NCBI RefSeq assembly: GCF_003001935.1
Contig: NZ_PVNG01000007.1
Span: 124,001 to 188,000 of the forward strand
DNA: 64,000 nucleotides
Source: Nonomuraea fuscirosea
GTDB taxonomy: Bacteria > Actinomycetota > Actinomycetes > Streptosporangiales > Streptosporangiaceae
Direction of reading: 5' to 3'
Part shown: one piece after another, positions 8,607 through 21,255 of the stretch
Position numbering within the stretch: the stretch's first letter is position 1
How the letters are laid out: each line of letters starts with the position of its first letter
Made by a program: the position numbers and the translations under genes
Notes under the pieces: model-generated
Told to the model about the DNA's origin: nothing
The model's input: only the letters and a program-made list of their open reading frames with translations
The model's database searches: none

Positions 8607-8636
8607 AGGAGCATACCGACACATGGCAGTGTGCCG

Positions 8637-9356
8637 CTAGATGAGCCTGGCGAAGTGGTGCTGGGGCTTTCTGATCACCATCGTGATCTCGTCGTGAGAG
8701 GCGGGGTAACGGTTGTGGGTCAGGTGTGACATCAGCGCGACCGCCGCGGCGCCGAGCCGGCGGGAGCGGGCCGGGCCGCTGGTGCCGCGCTCGTCGTCGG
8801 TGATCATGAGGCCGCGGCTGAGGCAGAACGCGTGCAGGCCGTCGCTCGACGCCAGCGGCTCGTACACCTTGGGCAGCGGGCCGGGCGTGCCCGGCGGCAC
8901 CAGAGCCCGCCACAGCAGGCGGCGCAGCCACGAGGGCGTGATCCGGTCGAGCAGGCCGTAGGCCGACCTGCGGTCGCGGACGCGCACCAGCACCAGCCCG
9001 CCCGGCCGCAGCGCCAGCAGCAGCCGGTCGAACACCAGCTCCGCGTGCTTGACGCGCTCCAGCAGGAACGACAGCTGGATGACGTCGAAGCCGCGCGGCG
9101 GCAGCGGCGCGGAACGCAGGTCGCCGAGCGACCACGCCACCAGGTCGGCCCGCTCGGCCACCACCCTCCTGATCGCCGGATGGTTCTCGTCCACACCCGT
9201 CGCCCTCGTCTCGACGTGGTCGAGCACCAGGGGCTCATCGTGCGCGCAGCCGGCGACCAGCACGTCGAGCCGCCTGTCCGGCCGCCCCGCGCAGTGCTCG
9301 CGGACCCGTTCACCGAAGAGGTCGCCTCGCTGGGCGACCGATCGCACCTCAGACAT
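8637..9356 (-). CDS. SAM-dependent methyltransferase (class I)
   Basis: 239-residue Rossmann-fold methyltransferase of the Methyltransf_11 type. Motif I is LDVLVAGCAHDEPL (about residues 30-43), slightly divergent because the usual GxGxG reads GCAHD. Motif IV is FDVIQLSFLLERV and the following LLALRPGGLVLVRV is the conserved post-IV strand. The ATG at 9356 is preceded by a weak AGGT site. It lies 70 bp upstream of cysC in the same direction and may be cotranscribed. Methylation of the polysaccharide or its precursor is a contextual guess only. Confidence 0.65.
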   Translation of the reverse strand: MSEVRSVAQRGDLFGERVREHCAGRPDRRLDVLVAGCAHDEPLVLDHVETRATGVDENHPAIRRVVAERADLVAWSLGDLRSAPLPPRGFDVIQLSFLLERVKHAELVFDRLLLALRPGGLVLVRVRDRRSAYGLLDRITPSWLRRLLWRALVPPGTPGPLPKVYEPLASSDGLHAFCLSRGLMITDDERGTSGPARSRRLGAAAVALMSHLTHNRYPASHDEITMVIRKPQHHFARLI

Positions 9357-9418
9357 GTGACCTACAGTAATCAATCGAGCCGGATCGGTAAGGCATTTCC
9401 CTGCTAGCGTCCTGCCCC

Positions 9419-9805
9419 GTGAGCGATCCCCTCGACGAGCAGACGCGCCATCATGTCTATGTGGGCAACGCCGGTGTGGACGGCGCGCTCGACCGCGGCT
9501 GGCTGCTCGGTCACTTCAAACCGCCCGGCGACCCCCGCCACAGTGACGACGTCGAGATCAAGTGGGGCGTGCACCCGCAGGGCGACGAGCGGGCGCGATG
9601 GGTCGACGGCGAGGAGCGCACGGCCCTGCTCGTCCTCATCAGCGGCCGGTTCCGGGTGGAGCTGCCGGGCCGCAGCGTGCTGCTGGCCGAGCCGGGCGAC
9701 TACGTGGTCTGGGGCAAGGGCGTGGACCACTCCTGGCGGGCGGAGGAGCCGTCTACCGTACTGACCGTACGCTGGCCGTCCGTGCCTGGTTATCGGGTCG
9801 AGTGA
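9419..9805 (+). CDS. Small cupin-fold protein
   Basis: 128 residues with a single cupin-like barrel: LLVLISGRFRVELPGRSVLL, then EPGDYVVWGKGVDHSW, giving the PGD turn and a histidine. Only part of the usual metal-binding set is apparent. No recognisable catalytic function. The GTG start has no clear ribosome-binding site. A TAGCGT box at 9405-9410 lies about 8 bp upstream, so the message may be leaderless. It diverges from the methyltransferase gene and precedes mfd by 94 bp. Confidence 0.6.
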   Translation: MSDPLDEQTRHHVYVGNAGVDGALDRGWLLGHFKPPGDPRHSDDVEIKWGVHPQGDERARWVDGEERTALLVLISGRFRVELPGRSVLLAEPGDYVVWGKGVDHSWRAEEPSTVLTVRWPSVPGYRVE

Positions 9806-9899
9806 GGTCGGGAGCGGCGAGTAGTCTGGAACGAGACCCCCGCGACCTGACCCGTCCGGGGGTAGTCGTGTTGCCGTCGTGGGGCTGTGGGCGTATCTG

Positions 9900-13388
<3,489 letters not shown>

Positions 13389-13418
13389 CGGCGGTTTTCG
13401 GGTCGGAAAGGGACGTAC

Positions 13419-14024
13419 GTGAAGTCGATACGAGTGGCTGTGACCGCCGCGGCGGTGGTCGTCGGACTGACCGCCTGCTCCTCGCCCATGCACGCGGGCG
13501 CCGCGGCCGTGGTGGGAAACGAGCGCATCTCGACGAGCGAGCTGAGCGCTGACACGCGGGCCTACCTGGCCGCGCTGAAGCAGAACCAGCTCGACGAGCA
13601 GGCGCTGGGCGTGCCGGCCACTCAGGTCGTGCTGCAGCGCCTGGTCAACGTGAGCATCTCCAGGCAGCTCATGGCGCGCTACAACGTGCGGGTGAGCGAG
13701 ACCGAGATCGACGCCGCGCTCAAGGACCCGGGCCAGTTCGAGTCCCCGCAGATCAACCTGCTGGCCAACGGCGTCTCGCCCAACGACGCCCGCGACTACG
13801 GGCGGGTCATGGTCGGCCTGTCGAAGCTGCAGCAGCAGTTCGGCGGCGAGTCCGGGCAGCAGAAGCTGAGCCAGGAGTTCGCCTCCATCAAGCCGGTCTT
13901 CAACCCCCGTTACGGCGCGCTCAACCCGCAGCGCTCGCAGCAGAACCCGGCGCTGTTCCTCGACACCGGCAGATTCGGCAAGCAGACGTCCGATCAGGCG
14001 CAGCAGCAGCAGCCGCAGGGCTGA
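13419..14024 (+). CDS. SurA N-terminal-domain lipoprotein
   Basis: 201-residue exported lipoprotein with lipobox LTAC near residues 17-20. It resembles the chaperone-like SurA_N domain (VVGNERISTSELSADTRAYL and LQRLVNVSISRQLMARYNV) but stops before any prolyl isomerase module. It is therefore probably an extracytoplasmic folding helper. The C-terminus is Gln-rich. The GTG start has GGAAAGGGA upstream. Placement between mfd and mazG is conserved in actinomycetes; only 3 bp separate it from mazG. Confidence 0.75.
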   Translation: MKSIRVAVTAAAVVVGLTACSSPMHAGAAAVVGNERISTSELSADTRAYLAALKQNQLDEQALGVPATQVVLQRLVNVSISRQLMARYNVRVSETEIDAALKDPGQFESPQINLLANGVSPNDARDYGRVMVGLSKLQQQFGGESGQQKLSQEFASIKPVFNPRYGALNPQRSQQNPALFLDTGRFGKQTSDQAQQQQPQG

Positions 14025-14026
14025 CC

Positions 14027-14971
14027 GTGCCGCTGATCGTCGTCACCACCTCGCCCAGGGTCGCGCCGGGCCTGCTGAGCCACCAGGCCTGGCAGGCGCT
14101 GCGCTCGGGCCCGGTGCTCACCGGCTCCGCCGCCCACCCGCAGCTGCCCTACTTGGCCGAGGCCGGGATCGAGGCCGAGGTCGTCGAGCCCGACCCGCCC
14201 GCGCTGGCGCGGCGCGCGGTCACCGAGACCGTGCTGTGGCTGGCGCCGGTGTCCGAGCGCGAGGCCGAGGACTTCATGCGGGGCGTGGGGCACGCGGCCG
14301 TCGCGCTCGACGAGCCGCCGGTGATCGAGGTCGTGCCGGGGTCGTACGACCTGCCGGGGGCGCGGGTGCTCGACCTGGTGGGCGTGATGGACCGGCTGCG
14401 TACCGAGTGCCCGTGGGATCGTAGGCAGACGCACGAGACGCTGGTCCCGTACCTGCTCGAAGAGGCCTACGAGGTGCTGGAGACCATCGAGCAGGGCGAC
14501 CACGCGGCGCTCCGCGAGGAGCTGGGCGACCTGCTGCTGCAGGTGGTCTTCCACGCGCGGGTGGCCGAGAGCTTCGACGTCGACGACGTGGCCGCCGGGA
14601 TCGTCGAGAAGCTCGTCCGCCGCCATCCCCACGTCTTCGGCTCGGTGCGGGCCGAGAGCGCCGACGAGGTCAACGCCAACTGGGACGCCATCAAGGCGGC
14701 CGAGCGGGCCGCCAAGGGGCGCGAGTCGGTGCTCGAAGGGGTGCCGATGGGGCAGCCGGCGCTGTCGCTGGCCGCCCAGCTGCTGCGCAGGGCCGAGCGG
14801 GCGGGCGCGCCCGAGTCGCTCGCCGCCGCGGTCGGGCAGGGGGTCGCGCGCGAGCTGTTCGACCTGGTACGGCGGGCCGCCGAGGCCGGGCTGGACGCCG
14901 AGGCCGAGCTGCGCGGCGCGGCGCGGTCGTACCGGGAACGGGTCCGCACCTGGGAGTCGGCGGGCGGCTGA
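14027..14971 (+). CDS. mazG: MazG-family nucleoside triphosphate pyrophosphohydrolase
   Basis: 314 residues. The MazG domain occupies the C-terminal two thirds: LRTECPWDRRQTHETL, then the metal-binding EEAYEVLE and REELGDLLLQVVFHARVA, giving the EExxE and ExxD pattern near residues 145-185. The enzyme hydrolyses NTPs to NMP and pyrophosphate and is thought to clean the nucleotide pool. The N-terminal ~115 residues resemble a tetrapyrrole-methylase-like or SAM-type extension often fused to actinobacterial MazG but shortened. The GTG start sits 3 bp after the lipoprotein stop. A 35-bp repeat duplicates its 3' end. Confidence 0.9.
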   Translation: MPLIVVTTSPRVAPGLLSHQAWQALRSGPVLTGSAAHPQLPYLAEAGIEAEVVEPDPPALARRAVTETVLWLAPVSEREAEDFMRGVGHAAVALDEPPVIEVVPGSYDLPGARVLDLVGVMDRLRTECPWDRRQTHETLVPYLLEEAYEVLETIEQGDHAALREELGDLLLQVVFHARVAESFDVDDVAAGIVEKLVRRHPHVFGSVRAESADEVNANWDAIKAAERAAKGRESVLEGVPMGQPALSLAAQLLRRAERAGAPESLAAAVGQGVARELFDLVRRAAEAGLDAEAELRGAARSYRERVRTWESAGG

Positions 14972-15042
14972 AGCGCGTCCGCGCGTGGGCGTCGGCGGGC
15001 GGCTGAAGCGGCTCCGCGCGTGGGCGTCGGCGGGCGACTGAC
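14942..15042 (+). repeat. 35-bp tandem repeat, about 2.9 copies, spanning the mazG stop
   Basis: The unit begins TCCGC near 14943, 14978 and 15013 and ends in GGCGGGCGGCTGAAGC, with a few substitutions between copies. The first copy is the mazG C-terminal coding sequence with its TGA. The others lie in the spacer before eno and carry the same TGA. This looks like slippage or unequal crossing over that duplicated the gene end. Confidence 0.85.
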
Positions 15043-15051
15043 CCGTACCGA

Positions 15052-15057
15052 TAGGCT
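15052..15057 (+). promoter_or_regulatory. -10-like box for eno
   Basis: TAGGCT, matching the actinobacterial -10 consensus, lies 39 bp upstream of the eno start. No convincing -35 at 16-19 bp is visible, so the assignment is tentative. Confidence 0.3.
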
Positions 15058-15095
15058 CTGACGGCATATCACCTTTCGATTTAGGAGCGCATCCC

Positions 15096-16373
<1,278 letters not shown>

Positions 16374-16382
16374 TTTCGAGTA

Positions 16383-16416
16383 CGGCTCGCGGCGCCCCTG
16401 ACCCGGCCGCGAGCCG
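16383..16416 (+). terminator. Hairpin after eno without a T-tract
   Basis: Arms CGGCTCGCGGC (16383-16393) and GCCGCGAGCCG (16406-16416) form a perfect 11-bp stem with a 12-nt loop. No U-rich tail follows. It may attenuate transcription into the septum-protein gene, as GC-rich actinomycete terminators often lack the T-tract. Confidence 0.5.
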
Positions 16417-16439
16417 CACTTGAGGGGGTGTGCAGCAAC

Positions 16440-17027
16440 TTGGCGAAGAGACCGCAGCTGACCGGGCGGGCCGCGATCCTGGCCGTCGTGGTGTGCGCGA
16501 TCGCGATGAGCCTGGCCTACCCGGTGCGCGAGTACATCAGCCTGCGCCGCAGCATCTCCGAGCTGCGGGCGGAGAAGGCCAGGGTCGAGGCGGAGAAGCA
16601 GGCCCTGCTGGCCCGTGACCGGCAGAGCGACGACCCCAACTGGATCAAGAAGACGGCCAAGGAACGGCTCCACTACTGCGGGCCAGGCGAGAAGTGCTAC
16701 GTGGTGATGGAGCCCGACCAGGGCAGGCAGCAGGCGGCGGTGAAGCAGCCCGCGGTGGTGCCGCCGTGGTACGAGACGCTGTGGGAGTCGGTGGAGGCCG
16801 CCGACAAGGGCACGGGGCGCAGGGCCGTGACGGACCCGTCCTCGGGGCCGTCCGAGGGGCCGGCGCGGGAGTCCGACGAGGCACCCGCCAAGCAGCCCAC
16901 CAAGCAGCCCTCGAAACAGCCTGCCAAGCAGCCGACCGGGCAGCCGTCGAAACAGCCCACGAAACAGCCCACCGGGCAGCCCACCGGCCCGGCCATCGGA
17001 CAGCCCACCCAGCAGCCGGCCGGATGA
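16440..17027 (+). CDS. FtsB/DivIC-type septum formation protein with KQP-repeat tail
   Basis: 195-residue single-pass membrane protein. A short basic N-terminus is followed by one helix (ILAVVVCAIAMSLAYPV, about residues 9-25), then a coiled coil (ISELRAEKARVEAEKQALLA) and the FtsB-like block DDPNWIKKTAKERLHYCGPG. The tail is low complexity with recurring KQPT/KQPS/GQPT tetrapeptides from about residue 150. FtsB-like proteins join FtsL/FtsQ in the divisome. A TTG at 16440 with GAGGGGG eleven bases upstream is preferred over a GTG at 16428 that overlaps that site. Confidence 0.8.
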   Translation: MAKRPQLTGRAAILAVVVCAIAMSLAYPVREYISLRRSISELRAEKARVEAEKQALLARDRQSDDPNWIKKTAKERLHYCGPGEKCYVVMEPDQGRQQAAVKQPAVVPPWYETLWESVEAADKGTGRRAVTDPSSGPSEGPARESDEAPAKQPTKQPSKQPAKQPTGQPSKQPTKQPTGQPTGPAIGQPTQQPAG

Positions 17028-17064
17028 GCCCGCCGGACGAATCCCGCGACACGGAAGGAACGCG

Positions 17065-17553
17065 TTGGACAGTAAGGACGTCGAGGTCGTCGAGAAGCAG
17101 CTCGGGCGCCCGCCGAGAGGGCTGCGCGAGGTCGCGCACCGCTGCCCGTGCGGCAACCCCGACGTGGTGGAGACCGCGCCGCGGCTGCCCGACGGCTCGC
17201 CCTTCCCGACCCTCTACTACCTGACCTGCCCCAAGGCCGCCTCGGCCATCGGCACGCTGGAGGGCTCCGGCCTGATGCGGGAGATGCAGGCCAGGCTGGC
17301 CACCGAGCCCGAGCTGGCCGAGTCCTACCGGGCGGCGCACGACGACTACGTGGCCAGGCGCGACCGGGCGGCCGAGGCGGAGGGCCTGGCCCCTCTTCCG
17401 CGCGACATGCAGAGCACGGGCGGGATGCCGGAGCGGGTCAAGTGCCTGCACGCGCTGGTGGCGCACGAGCTGGCGGTGCCCGGGGCCAACCCGTTCGGCA
17501 GGGAGGCGCTGGACGCGCTGCCCGACTGGTGGAGTGAGGGACCATGCGTGTAG
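17065..17553 (+). CDS. DUF501 family protein
   Basis: 162-residue cytoplasmic protein of the DUF501 family, found next to ppx and eno in Actinobacteria. Visible family features are the N-terminal VEKQLGRPPRGLREVAHRCP, the cysteines in HRCPCGNPDVV and YLTCPKAAS, and the C-terminal RVKCLHALVAHELAVPGAN. The conserved CH and cysteines suggest a metal or substrate site; the biochemical role is unknown. The start is TTG with GGAAGGAACG upstream. Its 3' end overlaps the ppx start by 10 bp, so the two genes are cotranslated. Confidence 0.85.
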   Translation: MDSKDVEVVEKQLGRPPRGLREVAHRCPCGNPDVVETAPRLPDGSPFPTLYYLTCPKAASAIGTLEGSGLMREMQARLATEPELAESYRAAHDDYVARRDRAAEAEGLAPLPRDMQSTGGMPERVKCLHALVAHELAVPGANPFGREALDALPDWWSEGPCV

Positions 17554-18491
17554 CCGCCGTCGACTGCGGCACCAACTCCGTCCGCCTGCTCATCGCCGAC
17601 GTCGGCGACGACGAGCTGGCCGACGTCGAGCGGCTGATGGAGATCGTCCGCCTCGGCCAGGGCGTGGACAGGACGGGACGGCTGGCTCCCGAGGCGCTCG
17701 ACCGTACGTTCGCGGCCATGCGCGGCTACCAGGAGCTGATCCAGCGCCACGGCGCCACCGCGACGCGCGTGGTGGCGACGAGCGCGACGCGGGACGCGGC
17801 CAACCGGCAGGAGTTCGTGGACGGCGTCCGCAAGATCTTCGGGGTGGAGCCCGAAGTGGTGACGGGGGCGGAGGAGGCCGAGCTGTCGTTCACCGGAGCG
17901 ACGAGGGGGCTGCTGCGCCTGTCGCCCGAGACGGAGCTGCCGCAGGGCCCGCTGCCTCCGTACCTCGTGGTGGACATCGGCGGCGGCTCCACGGAGTTCG
18001 TGGTCGGCTCGGGGCACGCCGAGTCGGCGCTGTCGGTGGACATCGGCTGCGTCCGCCTGACCGAGCGCCACCTGCGCGAGGCCGGCGACCCGCCCGCGGC
18101 GCCGGCCCTGGAGGCCGTGGTGGCCGACATCGAGGCCGCGCTCGACCGGGTGGAGGCGGAGGTGCCGGTCAGGCGGGCGCACACGCTCGTCGGCCTGGCG
18201 GGCTCGGTGACCACGGTGGCGGGCATCGCGCTCGGCCTGCCGGCCTACGACTCCGAGCGGATCCACCACTCGCGCCTGTCCGCCGAGCAGGTGCACGACG
18301 TGACGCGGCGGCTGCTCGCGATGACCCATGGTGAGCGCGCGGAGATTCCGGTGATGCATCCGGGAAGAGTCGACGTGATTGGCGCGGGCGCGCTCATTCT
18401 TGACCGGATCGTCCGTCGTTTCGCGTTTGCGCAGGTGGTCGTCAGTGAACACGACATCCTGGATGGAATCGCCTGGTCTCTTGCGACATAG
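17544..18491 (+). CDS. ppx: Exopolyphosphatase / pppGpp phosphatase (Ppx/GppA)
   Basis: 315-residue enzyme of the Ppx/GppA family that releases terminal phosphate from polyphosphate or converts pppGpp to ppGpp. The actin-like fold shows AAVDCGTNSVRLLIADV at the start, VATSATRDAANRQEF, the phosphate loop YLVVDIGGGSTEFVVG near residues 141-156 and LVGLAGSVTTVAGIALG near 215. This is the short two-domain form, without the C-terminal HD domain of E. coli Ppx. ATG start overlapping DUF501 by 10 bp. Confidence 0.93.
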   Translation: MRVAAVDCGTNSVRLLIADVGDDELADVERLMEIVRLGQGVDRTGRLAPEALDRTFAAMRGYQELIQRHGATATRVVATSATRDAANRQEFVDGVRKIFGVEPEVVTGAEEAELSFTGATRGLLRLSPETELPQGPLPPYLVVDIGGGSTEFVVGSGHAESALSVDIGCVRLTERHLREAGDPPAAPALEAVVADIEAALDRVEAEVPVRRAHTLVGLAGSVTTVAGIALGLPAYDSERIHHSRLSAEQVHDVTRRLLAMTHGERAEIPVMHPGRVDVIGAGALILDRIVRRFAFAQVVVSEHDILDGIAWSLAT

Positions 18492-18664
18492 CTGAAGAAA
18501 TCCGGACATTCCTGATTCACGGTCACTGTTGAGTGTGTGATCAGTATTGTGCTTCAGTAAAGGGGCATTACGGGGGCTTTGTCATATCGCTGTGCGCGGA
18601 AGGCGCCGGCGTGACGACCGTTCCCGAGCGCGTCTCTTCCCCCAAAGGAATGGAGCACTCTCAC

Positions 18665-19858
18665 ATGATGTCTGTCGGGTTAGCACGTAAGGCCGCGGCG
18701 TTCGGCGCTTCGGCCGCGATGCTGGCCGGCCTGGCCGCGGGTCTCGTCGCAAGTCCGGCGCAGGCCGCTACCACCGCCACGGCCTCGGCCGCGGGCAAGG
18801 CGGCGGCCAAGCCCGCCTCGAAGCTCAGGGTCTCGGTCTCCACGCCGAAGGCCTCTCCCCGTGCTCACGACGGTTCCTGCCCGGTCAAGGTCGACTTCTC
18901 GGCCAGGATCAGGGTGCCGGTCAAGGGCAAGACCGTGCTGGCCTACCGCTGGCTGCACGGTGACGGCTCCAAGAGCAAGGTCAAGGTGGTCCGGCTCAAG
19001 GGCAAGGGCACCAAGACGGTGACGGTCAAGCAGTCCATCACCTTCAAGGAGGACGTGAAGGGCTGGGAGGCCGTACAGGTCCTCGGTCCGAAGAAGTTCA
19101 CCTCGAAGAAGGGCCGCTTCGCCGTCTCGTGCGAGCAGCCCCGGGACGACGACAAGGTGCGCACGCACCTCGACCGGACGGTCTCGGCCACCGCGTGGGC
19201 GAGCCCGAGCCGGTACGTCGGCCCCTGCACCCCCGGTGACAAGATCGACTTCGTCGGCCGCATCGAGACCAGCCGCCCGACCTGGGTGCGTTACCGCTGG
19301 GTGCTCAACGGTGACGTGGTCGACTCCGGCAAGATCAAGGTGCGCGACTCGCGCCGGGTCGGCTTCGGCATCTCGCCGCGCCACAGCGGTGACGGCTACG
19401 CCCAGCTGCAGGTCCTTGGTCGCGACGGCGCCTACTCCAACCGGGCCTACTACAAGGTCTGGTGCAAGGACTCGGCTCCCGATCACCCCAAGCCGGTGAC
19501 CAAGGTGTCCGCCGGTGCCACCGTGGTCAACGTCAACTGCACGGTCAACGCCTCCGCGGTCGTCACCTCGACCGGCGCGGGACGGGTCGGCTACGTGTGG
19601 AAGCTGAACGGCAGCGTGGTGACCAGCGGCGACACCTACTTCGGTCGTAACGGCGGGTCGAAGTCGATCTCCGGCTTCTCCTCCCCGCTGAGCGGCGACG
19701 CCCGCAAGGGCGGCACGGTGACGCTGTCGATCAGCGGCCCGAACAACCGCGACCACGTCGTCAAGTCCTACAGCGCGTGCGCGTTCGCGGCGCCGACGTC
19801 GACTCCCACGCCGACGCCGACGCCGACGCATACTCCGAAGCCGACGACTCCCGCGTAG
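18665..19858 (+). CDS. Secreted protein with three related Cys-containing modules
   Basis: 397-residue exported protein of unknown function. A signal peptide (basic residues, long Ala/Leu stretch, cleavage near SPAQAA) is followed by an Ala/Lys-rich linker. Three roughly 100-residue beta-rich modules follow, each with a first Cys and a last Cys, for example DGSCPVKVDFSARI...FAVSC and GPCTPGDKIDFVGRI...YKVWC. They recur with the theme YRW-(L/V)-(H/N)-G-D. The tail is TPTPTPTHTPKPTT. Upstream in-frame ATGs exist, but this ATG has GGAGC at good spacing and begins the signal peptide. The modules look immunoglobulin-like. Confidence 0.7.
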   Translation: MMSVGLARKAAAFGASAAMLAGLAAGLVASPAQAATTATASAAGKAAAKPASKLRVSVSTPKASPRAHDGSCPVKVDFSARIRVPVKGKTVLAYRWLHGDGSKSKVKVVRLKGKGTKTVTVKQSITFKEDVKGWEAVQVLGPKKFTSKKGRFAVSCEQPRDDDKVRTHLDRTVSATAWASPSRYVGPCTPGDKIDFVGRIETSRPTWVRYRWVLNGDVVDSGKIKVRDSRRVGFGISPRHSGDGYAQLQVLGRDGAYSNRAYYKVWCKDSAPDHPKPVTKVSAGATVVNVNCTVNASAVVTSTGAGRVGYVWKLNGSVVTSGDTYFGRNGGSKSISGFSSPLSGDARKGGTVTLSISGPNNRDHVVKSYSACAFAAPTSTPTPTPTPTHTPKPTTPA

Positions 19859-19910
19859 TCGTCGTCAGGATCCGACATCGGGCGCCGTGCGCGCCTGAGC
19901 GTTCGCCCGG

Positions 19911-19952
19911 GAACCGGGTGGCCCCTCTCCGGTGCCACCCGGTTCTCTTGTT
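19911..19952 (+). terminator. Terminator after the secreted-protein gene
   Basis: A perfect 12-bp stem, GAACCGGGTGGC (19911-19922) with GCCACCCGGTTC (19934-19945), encloses an 11-nt loop and is followed by TCTTGTT. This is a plausible intrinsic terminator. Confidence 0.75.
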
Positions 19953-19967
19953 GCCACTACCGCGCTT

Positions 19968-19983
19968 TGCACAGTAGTGTGCA
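19968..19983. promoter_or_regulatory. Palindrome at the PadR gene start (autoregulatory operator candidate)
   Basis: TGCACA-GTAG-TGTGCA is a perfect 6+6 bp inverted repeat ending 4 bp before the GTG start of the PadR gene. PadR regulators commonly repress their own operon through such short dyads over the promoter. Confidence 0.5.
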
Positions 19984-19987
19984 TCGC

Positions 19988-20314
19988 GTGGACAGCAGCC
20001 AACTGCTCAAGGGCGTGCTCGACCTGGCCGTTCTGGCCGTGCTCAAAGAACGTGACGGTTACGGCTACGACGTCGTGCGCCGGCTCAGGGAGGCCGGGCT
20101 CGACGAGGTGGGCGACGCCTCGGTCTACGGCACGCTGCGCCGCCTGTTCAAGGCGGGCGCCCTGACCTCATACGTGGTGGCCTCCGACGAGGGGCCGCAC
20201 CGCAAGTACTACGGGCTCAACGACGTCGGCAGGCAGATGTACGCCACCTCGGCCAAGACCTGGGGCTCCTTCTCGGCCACGATGGCAGCCCTGCTCAAGG
20301 AGGAGCGATCATGA
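19988..20314 (+). CDS. PadR-family transcriptional regulator
   Basis: 108-residue winged-helix repressor. The opening VDSSQLLKGVLDLAVLAVLKE and the segments GYGYDVVRRLREAGLD and SVYGTLRRLFKAGALTSY are the classic PadR DNA-binding region, followed by the wing GPHRKYYGLNDVGRQ and a short C-terminal dimer helix. The GTG at 19988 is preferred; a TTG at 19967 lies within the palindrome. Its TGA overlaps the next gene (ATGA). PadR plus HAAS-membrane-protein pairs are a known module responding to envelope-active compounds. Confidence 0.9.
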   Translation: MDSSQLLKGVLDLAVLAVLKERDGYGYDVVRRLREAGLDEVGDASVYGTLRRLFKAGALTSYVVASDEGPHRKYYGLNDVGRQMYATSAKTWGSFSATMAALLKEERS

Positions 20315-21237
20315 CCCCCGAACAGTACGCGCAGGCCGTACGCGAGGCCCTGGCGGACCATCCCGAGCGGGACGAACTGCTCGAAGACCTCGACGACCAC
20401 CTGGGCGAGATCGCGGCGGAGTCGGACCTGCCGCTGGAGGAGCGCCTCGGCCCGCCCGGGGTCTACGCGGAGGAGCTGGCGGCCGCGTACGGGGATCGCC
20501 CTGAGAGCGGCGGAAACCGCCGCACGGCCGCGCGCGCGTGGGGACGCAGGGTCGGAGCCCTGCTCCGGGTCTCTGCGCCCTACAGCGGCTTCAGGGCCTT
20601 CCTGCCTGAGCTGCGGCCCGGCTGGTGGGTGCTGCGCGGCTACCTGCTGGCCATGGTCGTCGTCTCCTTCGCGGCGCAGGTGCGCCTGGTCCCGATGAAC
20701 CCGGGCGACTGGGCCGTCGTGCTGGCGGGGATCTTCGTCTCGGTCTGGTTCGGGCGCAGGGCCGGGAGCCGGGTGGTCGTGCTGCTCGCCGTGGCCGCGA
20801 ACGCGGTGGCCGCGCTGGCGTTGTTCGCGGGCATGGTGGAGGCGGGGGGTCTCACGACGCCCGTGCCCAGCGAGTCGGTCGCCACCGCCGGCCGGGGTGA
20901 GCCGGTCTACATGCGGCAGGCCTCCTCCGACGGCGTCTACAACCTGCGGCCGTACGCCAAGGACGGCACCCCGCTGACCGACGTCTACCTCTACGACCAG
21001 GACGGCAACCCGTTCACGACCAGGCCGGAGGACTACGGCTACCAGGTGGACAGGTCGTGCGGCGACCCGGTGCTCAACCGCTACCCGCTGCCCCTGATCG
21101 ACGGTGACGCGGCCATGGAGCAGGAGCCGGGCATGGACGCGCCCAAGGCTCCTGCGTGCGGATCGGTCACCCCATCGGCGGCCCCATCGTCCGCGCCCAC
21201 GGTCAGCCCGACGCCCGCGCGAACGAAGGGCGACTGA
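20311..21237 (+). CDS. HAAS-domain membrane protein paired with PadR
   Basis: 308 residues. The N-terminal helical HAAS-like domain (ALADHPERDELLEDLDDHL, about residues 13-31) is what PadR partners usually carry. Three hydrophobic helices follow, near residues 109-125, 133-146 and 150-178. An extracytoplasmic domain of about 120 residues comes next (GVYNLRPYAKDGTPLTDVYL) and ends in a Ser/Pro/Thr-rich tail. Translationally coupled to the PadR gene by a 4-bp overlap. The likely job is sensing or membrane stress response; no enzyme motif is visible. Confidence 0.7.
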   Translation: MTPEQYAQAVREALADHPERDELLEDLDDHLGEIAAESDLPLEERLGPPGVYAEELAAAYGDRPESGGNRRTAARAWGRRVGALLRVSAPYSGFRAFLPELRPGWWVLRGYLLAMVVVSFAAQVRLVPMNPGDWAVVLAGIFVSVWFGRRAGSRVVVLLAVAANAVAALALFAGMVEAGGLTTPVPSESVATAGRGEPVYMRQASSDGVYNLRPYAKDGTPLTDVYLYDQDGNPFTTRPEDYGYQVDRSCGDPVLNRYPLPLIDGDAAMEQEPGMDAPKAPACGSVTPSAAPSSAPTVSPTPARTKGD

Positions 21238-21255
21238 TCGGGCACCATCGATGCC

